A DNA stretch of 30,218 bases, taken from a virus. The position numbers and the translations under genes are program-made. Each line of letters starts with the position of its first letter. The first letter of the stretch is position 1. Below, piece after piece: positions 23,461 to 30,100 of the stretch. The stretch spans positions 1-30,218 of the IMG/VR virus record IMGVR_UViG_3300045999_003382. One strand, 5' to 3'. The notes beneath the pieces were generated by a model, which had not been told where the DNA came from, made no database searches, and saw nothing but the letters and a program-made list of their open reading frames with translations.

Positions 23461-24061
23461 AGAATCATTCAACAACACACAACACGGCCACACGGAGTAT
23501 TTCACCGTTTCAGATGGCCAGTTCGTCAAGCGCGTCAAAGAACCGACTGAGGCGAGCCAATCCAGAGTAAACAAAAATGGTGTTACCGTGCATGAAGAGC
23601 GGTACCGTGCGCTAACCGGCACCATTGTGTCGGCGGAGATCCGCGAAAGCGATTACGGCAAGGATTGGTCTTTTAAGATGGTACATGAGGAGGGTACTTA
23701 CGTCATTCAGATGCCTTATGGCAGTCGATACGCAACCGATTTAGCCAAGCGATTTCGGAAAATTCGGCAAGGTGAGGCTGTCCGATTGATGCCCTGGAGC
23801 TTGATTGACGACAAAACCGGAAAGAAGCGCAGCGGGCTGGCGGTTTACCAAGGCGGCCCAAAACTGGAGCCATTCTTCACTCGGGACAGCGCGGAACAAT
23901 TGCCGCAGCTTAAGCAGGTGAAGGTGTCCGGTAAGATGGTGTGGGATTCGACCGAACTTGACGAAGCGGTAGAGCAGATTTTGAAAGGGTTCAACGTGGC
24001 CGCCATCGACGGCGGAGCGGATGAGCCATTTGCGGAAACTAACGAAGAACCACCATTCTAA
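23453..24061 (+). CDS. Putative single-stranded DNA-binding protein
   Basis: This 202-residue protein has a central strand-rich domain with RYRALTGTIVSAEIRESDYG, WSFKMVHEEGTYVIQMPYGS and RFRKIRQGEAVRLMPWSL, plausibly an OB fold. It ends in an acidic tail NEEPPF, like the DxDIPF tip of bacterial SSB proteins that recruits partner proteins. Similar proteins are named ssDNA-binding in some Bacteroidota phages, by my memory. It lies among replication and nuclease genes. Its N-terminal 45 residues are disordered-looking and polar. The fold assignment needs structural comparison; the tail is clear. Confidence 0.62.
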   Translation: MTKESFNNTQHGHTEYFTVSDGQFVKRVKEPTEASQSRVNKNGVTVHEERYRALTGTIVSAEIRESDYGKDWSFKMVHEEGTYVIQMPYGSRYATDLAKRFRKIRQGEAVRLMPWSLIDDKTGKKRSGLAVYQGGPKLEPFFTRDSAEQLPQLKQVKVSGKMVWDSTELDEAVEQILKGFNVAAIDGGADEPFAETNEEPPF

Positions 24062-24189
24062 TGAGTGACACAGCAACACGTCTGCTGTTCAGCATCTTGG
24101 CGGGTATCGGCGCAGCAACCTGCGCCGGTGCCATCGCCGATGCGGTGGAATGGATTGTCATCTATTTTCGCAGCAGGTTCAAAAAGTAA
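24061..24189 (+). CDS. Tiny membrane-like protein
   Basis: A 42-residue frame starts at ATG 24061 on the stop of the SSB-like gene (TAATG) and ends at TAA 24189. It has a hydrophobic stretch (RLLFSILAGIGAATCAGAIA, then WIVIYF) and a basic end (RSRFKK), consistent with one inner-membrane helix. It is followed by 30 bases before the nuclease gene. Its coupling supports translation; no function is recognised. Confidence 0.5.
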   Translation: MSDTATRLLFSILAGIGAATCAGAIADAVEWIVIYFRSRFKK

Positions 24190-24219
24190 ACACAATTAAC
24201 GTATTATTGCAAAACACAC

Positions 24220-24969
24220 ATGAAGCACATTAAAATTGAAAACCAACAGCTAACATTTACCGATGGGCGGTTTTATCAGCGACCCGGCGGCGAGTGGGTG
24301 CCATCGGTAACGACGGTACTGGAGGCGTATCCGAAGCCATACGCACTACTCCAATGGATGAAGGAGCAAGGCACTAAGACTGATGAGATCATTGCAGCGG
24401 CAGGCCGGCGCGGTACATCAGTGCATGACATGACTGAGCGCTATGACCGAGGCGAAGAGGTAAATCTGTTTGACGAATTTGGCAAGCCGAACTGCACACT
24501 GGAAGAGTGGGGTATGTTTGAAAGGTACGTCGATTTTTCGCAGCGGTATTGCCCGAACTTTCAGCGGATCGAGCAGCGATATGTTGGGCCAGAATTTGCC
24601 GGAACGGTGGACCGGATTGGAACGCTGAACAATGGCAAGCGGCTGATCATCGACATTAAAACAAGCAATGGTATTTATGATTCGTATTGGCTCCAGCTGG
24701 CCGCGTACTTCTACTTGTACAATTTGCTGGACGAACAGCCGATGGGCATTGACGGCGTGGCCATTCTTTGGCTGAATGCAAAAACGCGCACCGAGAAGGA
24801 ATATCAGGGCAAAGGTTGGCAGCTTGTGATTCTGGACAATTCCGAGGAGCTGCGCGAGAAATTTGAGTTGTTTAAGGCGGTTGTGGCAATTTGGGCGGCG
24901 ACGAATGCCGACAAAAAACCAAGGCAGTGGACGTATGGATTGAAGCACAGGAAGGGGGTGCAGGGATGA
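24220..24969 (+). CDS. RecB-family PD-(D/E)XK exonuclease
   Basis: This 249-residue nuclease probably degrades or processes DNA ends during recombination and replication. The PD-(D/E)XK core is complete: H69 in GTSVHDM, D131 in FAGTVDRIG, D145 and K147 in IIDIKTS, and Q159/Y163 in WLQLAAYFY, the RecB-family motif after the core. Length matches phage single-domain members. An N-terminal strand pair and PSVTTVLEAYPKPYAL segment are also typical. It has a separate start after a 30-base gap containing TATTATTG (24202-24209), a poor match to a -7 box. It ends with ATGA overlapping the next gene. Confidence 0.88.
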   Translation: MKHIKIENQQLTFTDGRFYQRPGGEWVPSVTTVLEAYPKPYALLQWMKEQGTKTDEIIAAAGRRGTSVHDMTERYDRGEEVNLFDEFGKPNCTLEEWGMFERYVDFSQRYCPNFQRIEQRYVGPEFAGTVDRIGTLNNGKRLIIDIKTSNGIYDSYWLQLAAYFYLYNLLDEQPMGIDGVAILWLNAKTRTEKEYQGKGWQLVILDNSEELREKFELFKAVVAIWAATNADKKPRQWTYGLKHRKGVQG

Positions 24970-25169
24970 AAGGCGCGGAATTTTACCAACCGGGAGACCT
25001 TGTCGAAGACATCTTCGGGATGCGCGGAACAGTGGCGAAAGTGAACGTGAAGCAGGGATTAGTTTGGGTGCATCTTGGGAACGGCCAGATGGCCATGCGG
25101 CCTGAAGAACTCACGCTGCTTGAGCGCGAAGGCGAAGAAGTAGGATTGGATTTATTCGAAGAAGATTGA
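24966..25169 (+). CDS. Small SH3/KOW-like protein
   Basis: The 67-residue protein reads FYQPGDLVEDIFGMRGTVAKV, then a short strand pair QGLVWVHLGNGQMAMRPEELTLLE, which resembles a small SH3/KOW-type barrel ('GD.V.d..g..G.V......V.v....g....p..L.l'). The end is acidic. I chose ATG 24966 because it couples to the nuclease stop by ATGA. Function is unknown; proteins of this type may bind nucleic acid or partners. Confidence 0.7.
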   Translation: MKGAEFYQPGDLVEDIFGMRGTVAKVNVKQGLVWVHLGNGQMAMRPEELTLLEREGEEVGLDLFEED

Positions 25170-25173
25170 TTGC

Positions 25174-25257
25174 CCAGCCGTCAGGGATATGGCGGCAACT
25201 GGTCGGGAAGGTTCGCACTCTGGAGGGGGTGAGGTGGCTTCGATGTCACCCCGACCG
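25174..25257 (+). ncRNA. Structured intergenic RNA candidate, tRNA-like in part
   Basis: The 102-base gap 25170-25271 is strongly foldable. Helix A pairs ccagccg (25174-25180) with cgg (25193-25195) and ctgg (25199-25202), leaving a three-base bulge. Helix B pairs 25200-25207 with 25250-25257 over eight pairs, including one G·T, competing with A at its first bases. Inside it ggtgg (25233-25237) pairs with tcacc (25246-25250) around a TTCGA-containing loop, directly abutting helix B, like a T arm on an acceptor stem. A D arm and anticodon arm are not convincing, so it is not a normal tRNA. It may be a 5' leader element for the next gene. Confidence 0.35.
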
Positions 25258-25271
25258 CAAACACATAACAC

Positions 25272-25469
25272 ATGAATTTAGGCGTAGGCGAATACATCAA
25301 AGACGGCATTGAGCACGGCCAATGGGCGGTATTTTACGACAGCCATGTGCCGGGGCGTTACCTAATTGCCCGCTATTCACGAAGCGAGGTGCGAACCCCA
25401 TTTGACATCCACTGGACGGACGGCGGCGAATACTTCAGCGAGGTGCGGCCATACGAGCATCTGCCTTAA
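25272..25469 (+). CDS. Small hypothetical protein downstream of the structured leader
   Basis: This 65-residue protein begins MNLGVGEYIKDGIEHGQWAV and continues with strand-rich, aromatic sequence (VPGRYLIARYSRSEVRTPFD, TDGGEYFSEVRPYEHL). It resembles no family I know. It lies right after the foldable 102-base stretch, which may control it, and before the helicase gene with a 27-base AT-rich spacer. A 28-codon frame (25189-25275) would overlap its start by ATGA. Confidence 0.6.
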   Translation: MNLGVGEYIKDGIEHGQWAVFYDSHVPGRYLIARYSRSEVRTPFDIHWTDGGEYFSEVRPYEHLP

Positions 25470-25496
25470 TTATTGATTTTGGACAAAAATTGATCA

Positions 25497-26741
25497 ATGA
25501 CCCTAAGAACCTACCAACAAGACCTCGCGCAGCGGGCGGCTGACCTGATCAACACGCACGGCGTGGCATACCTCGCAATGGAGGTGCGCACGGGAAAAAC
25601 TCTGACGGCCATGCAGACGGCGGCCCTGTTCGGTGCGCGGGAGGTATTGTTTGTCACGAAGAAGAAAGCCATTGACAGCATCAAGTTCGATTTCCGCGAC
25701 CGGATGAGCGGGGCCGGGTACAAGCTGGAAGTGATGAATTATGAAGCATTGCCAAAGTACACCGGAGAATGCGATTTCCTGATTTTGGATGAGGCGCACG
25801 GATTAGGCGCCTATCCGAAGCCATCCGGGAGGGCGGGAATGGTGCGGGAAATTGTGGTGCGGACCGGGTGCAAGTGCCTGCTATTATCCGGAACACCTAC
25901 CCCGGAAAGCTACGCGCAGTTGTTCCATCAATTCTGGGCGACTGGTGTTTGGCCTTGGAAGATATTTGGGCCGGTGAACTTTTACAAATGGCACGCAGAA
26001 TATGGCATCGAGAAAAAACAATGGATAGCCGGGCGGGAAATCAAGATTTATTCAGAAGTCAAGCAGCAGCGCATTCAGGACGAGGTAAAACACCTGATGC
26101 TGACTTATACTCAGGCGGAGGCGGGATTTGACGGAAAGGTAGTGGAGCGATTTGATATGTTGGCAATGCCCGATAAGGTGGCAATGGCAATCAGGTTATT
26201 GCGTAAAAACAAGGCGTTCAACACCAAGAGCGGAGGCATGGTTTTGGCCGATACCGCTGCCAAAGAAATGCAGAAAATACACCAGCTTTGCGGCGGTACA
26301 ATTAAGACGGAGGAAGGTGAGCGCATAGTTTTTGACTTGACGAAGGCGCAGCGGGTGCATGATTTGGCGAAGGGGAAAAAGGTGGCAGTGTTCTATAAAT
26401 ACATTGCAGAGCGGACAGCTTTAGAAATGTGCATTGGGTATGGTTGCGAAACGCCCGAGGAATTTAACGCGGCGGAAGGGCCGGCCCTGATTTACCTGCA
26501 AATTCAATCCGGGCGCGAAGGCGTGAACCTATCAACCGCTGACCTGCTTATCATGTACAACATTGACTTTGCGGCGGTAAGCTACTGGCAGGCCCGGGCG
26601 CGGATGCAGACTTTTGACCGGAAAGAGCCGGCGCAGGTGCTGTGGCTGATGTTTGAAAATGGCATTGAGGAAAAGATTTACCGGGCCGTAATGGAGAAAA
26701 AAGACTACACAACCTCCCACTATCGGAGGGAGTTGTTTTGA
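25497..26741 (+). CDS. SNF2-like DEAH-box helicase (SF2)
   Basis: This 414-residue ATPase should translocate on or remodel DNA. Motif I is a variant RTGKT at 31-35 (EVRTGKT). Motif II is DEAH at 98-101 (LILDEAH), motif III SGTP at 131-134, and the C-terminal lobe has LQIQSGREGVNLS and YWQARARMQT, equal to motifs V and VI of SNF2-type helicases. Size is minimal, with no accessory domains. Phages commonly carry such a protein beside a VRR-NUC nuclease and primase, as here. It lacks the ATP-binding glycine of the standard GxGKT, which is normal in this subfamily. Confidence 0.92.
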   Translation: MTLRTYQQDLAQRAADLINTHGVAYLAMEVRTGKTLTAMQTAALFGAREVLFVTKKKAIDSIKFDFRDRMSGAGYKLEVMNYEALPKYTGECDFLILDEAHGLGAYPKPSGRAGMVREIVVRTGCKCLLLSGTPTPESYAQLFHQFWATGVWPWKIFGPVNFYKWHAEYGIEKKQWIAGREIKIYSEVKQQRIQDEVKHLMLTYTQAEAGFDGKVVERFDMLAMPDKVAMAIRLLRKNKAFNTKSGGMVLADTAAKEMQKIHQLCGGTIKTEEGERIVFDLTKAQRVHDLAKGKKVAVFYKYIAERTALEMCIGYGCETPEEFNAAEGPALIYLQIQSGREGVNLSTADLLIMYNIDFAAVSYWQARARMQTFDRKEPAQVLWLMFENGIEEKIYRAVMEKKDYTTSHYRRELF

Positions 26742-26766
26742 ACGACACACACTAACACACACATAA

Positions 26767-27063
26767 ATGAACACACAAAAACCAAAATCAGAGGCGCGGA
26801 TTCAGCGCGAGATTATCGAAGCACTGAAGGATAGCGGATGGCTGGTAACCAAGCTGCAAAGCGCATCAACAAATGGCTGGCCTGACTTGATAGCCATTAA
26901 AGGCGGGAAGGTCGTCTTTATCGAGGTCAAGCGGGCGGACGGCAAGCTGTCATCAGTGCAGGTTATCAGGCACAAGATGATGAAGAACAAAGGCGCGCAG
27001 GTGTATGTGATGCACAGCCCTCTGGAGGTGCAATTGATGGAGGAAGAGCTTGGCGTATGCTGA
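26767..27063 (+). CDS. VRR-NUC domain nuclease
   Basis: This 98-residue protein is a stand-alone VRR-NUC endonuclease. It has the core NGWPDLIAIKGGKVVFIEVK with D40, E53 and K55 as catalytic residues, then DGKLSSVQ with Q65, all in the family order. Phage versions act as structure-specific nucleases on branched or flapped DNA. It follows a 25-base CA-rich spacer after the helicase gene, and overlaps the primase gene by seven bases at 27057-27063. A joint role with the helicase and primase in fork processing is likely from context. Confidence 0.93.
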   Translation: MNTQKPKSEARIQREIIEALKDSGWLVTKLQSASTNGWPDLIAIKGGKVVFIEVKRADGKLSSVQVIRHKMMKNKGAQVYVMHSPLEVQLMEEELGVC

Positions 27064-29546
27064 ACTGCAACCGCATCGTAATTGACGCGAACAAGCGCGC
27101 AGTGCTTCCGTGGAAGAGGTTCCAGACCGAGCGCATAACGGCGGCGGAACTGGAGCAGCAGCGCAGGCACCCCAAGGCGCACGGCGAAGCAATCATCTGC
27201 GGCGCGGTGTCTGGGGGGTTGGAGGTCATCGACTGCGACCTGAAATACGACATCACAGGGAAGGTGCGCGCTGAATTGATGCAGGCCATACCAGAGGCGA
27301 TACGCGAGCGGATGATGGTGGTGGAAACGCGGTCGGGCGGCTGGCACCTGTACTACCGGTGTCCGGTCATTGCCGGAAACATGAAGCTGGCACAGCGGCC
27401 AACTACCGATGAAGAACAAGACGGCAACCCGGCTGATAAGGTCAGGGTACTTATTGAAACGCGGGGTGAGGGCGGCTACGTGGCCGCTCCGCCTACGCCG
27501 GGGTATAAGGTATTATCTGGGGAGATTGGCAACCTGACAGAAGCAGAGCGGGAAACGCTGCTGGAGGTGTGCAGATCTTTCAATGAATATCATGAGGTAG
27601 TACGGCCCGTGTCGCAACAACCGAGCAATGCAGCGCAGTTCCGGAAATCACCCCTTGACCACTACAACGAGGCGGGCGTGGATGATATGCTCAATCTGCT
27701 TCAGGAACACGGATGGCAGGTAGTTGGTGAGCGTGGGCCGAAGATTGTATTTAAGCGCCCCGGCAAAACCGATGCGCCGTCATCCGGGGACTATCACCGG
27801 GAACTGAATTTGTTTAGCGTATTCACCACCTCGACACAATTTGAAGCCGGCAAAGGTTATTCTCCTGCGGCGGTGTTCAACCTATTGGTGGCAAATGGTG
27901 ATTGGAAACGCACTTATCGGCTGCTGATGGATGCGGGGTATGGCGAAAAGCGAAGTGAGAAGCGGGATAAGGCGGTGAAGCTGGCGCGGGAATTGGCTGA
28001 GGATGGATTGGATGAATTGGACATTCTCAGGCACGTTCAGAAGGCGGCGGCCGTGGACATCAAGCAAGCGCAGGACATCGTACATGAGGCAGCGCAGGCA
28101 CCTAACAGCGCGGCACTATTTTGGATTGTCAGCGATAAGGGCGCGGTCAAGATTGACGTGCATAAGCTGTACCGATGGCTGCATGAAGAGCAGGGGTTTG
28201 GCCTATTTTGGGTCGATGGGGATTTCGGGAAGGAATACCGGCTGATTCAGGTAACGTCGCGCATCATGCGTGAAGCGACAACGGAGATGATGATTAAAGC
28301 GGTGAATGGCTACCTTTCTGAATTGCCGGAAATTGTCGGCGATGTGCCACGGTCGGAAATCGAACGTGTGTTTATGGAAAGCACCGGAAAGCTATTTACG
28401 GCGCTGATGCTAGAACACTTAGGCCGGCACAACGTCCAACCATTGACGCACACGAAAGATGAGGCGTATTTTCCATTTAAGAATGGTGTGGCGGTTGTGA
28501 AAGGTACAGACAATGTTAAGATGATACCTTACAACGATGCGCCAGGGCATATCTGGGAAAGGCACATCATACCGCACAGATTTGATCCAGATGAAAACTT
28601 TATGTTTGCGATGCATGACTGCGAGTTTTACCAATTTGTAAAAGCCATTTCCGGGGCAGATGATGGACGAACCGGTTATGCGATGCAGCTGCTGGGGTAT
28701 ATGTTGCATGGATACAAGCACCCGGCGCGATCTATTGCCGTGGTGTTGTGTGAGGAAACAGAAGATGAGGAACAGGGCGGCGGTACTGGTAAAGGGCTAT
28801 TCTTTAAGGCGGTTGGCCATGTCATCAGGACGGTGGTTCTGGATGGCAAGAACTTTAAGATGGATAAGACATTCGCCATGCAGCGGGTGGAACTTGATAC
28901 CCAGATGGTGTTGGTCGAGGACTGCACCAAGTACATGAATTTCGAGGCGTTCTATTCCATGATAACCGAAGGCGTTACCATTGAGAAGAAGAACCAGCCT
29001 GAGGTTTATTTGAGTTACGAGCGCGCGCCGAAGTTTGGATTTTCGACAAACTACACGGTAAACGTGCAGGGTAACCACGGGGCGCGTCGCGTCAGGATGC
29101 TGGAGTTTAGCGGATTCTTTGGACCACATAGAACACCAGAACAGCACTTCGGCCATATGCTTTTTAAGGATTGGGATTCAGACGAATGGAACAGGTTTTA
29201 CAACTTCATGCTTCATTGCGTTCAATTGTACATCATGGAAGGTGTGACATATCAGGAAAGCAGCGCTTCCCTGTTGCGTAAGCGCATTAGGATTGAATGC
29301 GGTGTAGAGTTTAGCGAATGGTGGGCGGACTTCATTGCTGACATTCGGGAGCAGCAATTCTATTCTTTCAGCGAGATTTACCAAGATTTTACCAGTACCG
29401 ATAGCGTTGATGATCGGGATCAATCGAGAAAAAAGGTTGCAAAATGGGTACTGATTGCCGCGAATCACTCCGGATTTGAGGTCGTGAAGACGAAAGAAGG
29501 TCAGCGGAAGGGTTACAAATTTGCCAGAAAGGAGGCCATAAAGTGA
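27057..29546 (+). CDS. Primase-polymerase / SF3 helicase fusion
   Basis: The 829-residue protein unites priming and unwinding. The N-terminal domain is a prim-pol type: LEVIDCD holds D59 and D61 of the metal site, GGWHLYY has H97, and TRGEGGYVAAPPTPGYK is the conserved nucleotide-binding stretch. A linker with helical repeats spans about 190-480. The C-terminal SF3-like helicase has Walker A GGGTGKG at 574-580, Walker B QMVLVEDC near 620, and a KFGFSTNYT sensor near 660. Both centres look intact. It should initiate phage replication near the repeat-rich gap that follows. No family A, B or C DNA polymerase is in the window. Confidence 0.94.
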   Translation: MLNCNRIVIDANKRAVLPWKRFQTERITAAELEQQRRHPKAHGEAIICGAVSGGLEVIDCDLKYDITGKVRAELMQAIPEAIRERMMVVETRSGGWHLYYRCPVIAGNMKLAQRPTTDEEQDGNPADKVRVLIETRGEGGYVAAPPTPGYKVLSGEIGNLTEAERETLLEVCRSFNEYHEVVRPVSQQPSNAAQFRKSPLDHYNEAGVDDMLNLLQEHGWQVVGERGPKIVFKRPGKTDAPSSGDYHRELNLFSVFTTSTQFEAGKGYSPAAVFNLLVANGDWKRTYRLLMDAGYGEKRSEKRDKAVKLARELAEDGLDELDILRHVQKAAAVDIKQAQDIVHEAAQAPNSAALFWIVSDKGAVKIDVHKLYRWLHEEQGFGLFWVDGDFGKEYRLIQVTSRIMREATTEMMIKAVNGYLSELPEIVGDVPRSEIERVFMESTGKLFTALMLEHLGRHNVQPLTHTKDEAYFPFKNGVAVVKGTDNVKMIPYNDAPGHIWERHIIPHRFDPDENFMFAMHDCEFYQFVKAISGADDGRTGYAMQLLGYMLHGYKHPARSIAVVLCEETEDEEQGGGTGKGLFFKAVGHVIRTVVLDGKNFKMDKTFAMQRVELDTQMVLVEDCTKYMNFEAFYSMITEGVTIEKKNQPEVYLSYERAPKFGFSTNYTVNVQGNHGARRVRMLEFSGFFGPHRTPEQHFGHMLFKDWDSDEWNRFYNFMLHCVQLYIMEGVTYQESSASLLRKRIRIECGVEFSEWWADFIADIREQQFYSFSEIYQDFTSTDSVDDRDQSRKKVAKWVLIAANHSGFEVVKTKEGQRKGYKFARKEAIK

Positions 29547-29767
29547 GAAATTGGCTGTTTTTGGTACCGATTGGTACCGATTGGTACCGATTTTTTTTCG
29601 ATCGGTCCCGCGCCAGCACTGGGCCGGTACCCGATAGACCGATTTTGATTGCTATTGTAGTAGAAAAAGTAATTAGTAGTAGTATATATACAGGGCAATA
29701 AGCGCGGGCGCGGGCGCGCGTGTGCGCGTATAATAAACCAATGGACACATATAAGCAACAAAAAGTT
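29547..29767. other. Non-coding region after primase; replication origin candidate
   Basis: This stretch has three perfect 10-bp iterons (29561-29590), a T8 run, an inverted partial copy (cgatcggtcc near 29599) and degenerate copies (ccggtacccgat at 29625-29636, accgatttt at 29637-29645). It also has an AT-rich tract with tagtagtagtatatatac (about 29668-29691) and a GC-alternating tract (29702-29728). TATAAT at 29729-29734 lies before the HNH gene. The combination follows directly on the primase-helicase gene, where phage origins are often found. No DnaA box of the TTATNCACA type was seen. Confidence 0.5.
29561..29590 (+). repeat. Three perfect tandem 10-bp iterons
   Basis: The word ttggtaccga occurs three times head to tail at 29561-29570, 29571-29580 and 29581-29590, followed by a T8 run. 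Each contains the palindrome ggtacc. Tandem repeats at one helical turn of spacing place sites on the same DNA face, as initiator-binding iterons do. Confidence 0.8.
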
Positions 29768-30100
29768 ATGCCGAAAATTATCAACAAGAAAAGAGGCTAC
29801 GAACCAGGGCGGCAACCGAATGCAAAAGTCATTGGTTCAACCTATGGCAAAGACGACAGGTATCACACAATGGAATGGCGAATGCTCAGGGCGACCATTC
29901 TGGAACGCGAACCGCTGTGCAGGGCGTGCGGTGATGCCGGACGGGTAGAACTTGCAAAGGTTGTTGATCACATCCACCCGGTCACTGATGGCGGAAAGTT
30001 TTTCGATGAACTAAATTTGCAGCCGCTCTGCACCAGCTGCCACAATAGTAAGAGCGCTAAAGAGGGAAACAATAAATGGAAATCACAGAAAGAGCAATGA
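29768..30100 (+). CDS. HNH endonuclease
   Basis: This 110-residue protein is the HNH nuclease commonly needed beside the terminase for cos cleavage and packaging in HK97-like phages. Two zinc-knuckle pairs are C51/C54 (CRAC) and C88/C91 (CTSC). The HNH residues are H68 in VVDHIHP, N83 in ELNLQPLC and H92 in CHNSK. I chose ATG 29768 (MPKIINKKRGYEPG), since family members often begin in this way; ATG 29741 and GTG 29720 are possible but the latter is in the GC-alternating tract. Its place before the window end, next to the terminase in a joined genome, is the standard one. Confidence 0.92.
   Translation: MPKIINKKRGYEPGRQPNAKVIGSTYGKDDRYHTMEWRMLRATILEREPLCRACGDAGRVELAKVVDHIHPVTDGGKFFDELNLQPLCTSCHNSKSAKEGNNKWKSQKEQ

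Noticed and set aside
25180-25255. Complete tRNA of 76 bases
   Set aside because: The acceptor pairing gtcaggg/ccccgac has a mismatch, the T stem does not fit that frame, and no anticodon stem was found.
29389-29815. Minus-strand frames of 132 and 100 residues over the iteron region
   Set aside because: They read through the iterons as repeated Val-Pro-Ile-Gly-Thr-type segments, overlap the primase gene and have no independent support.
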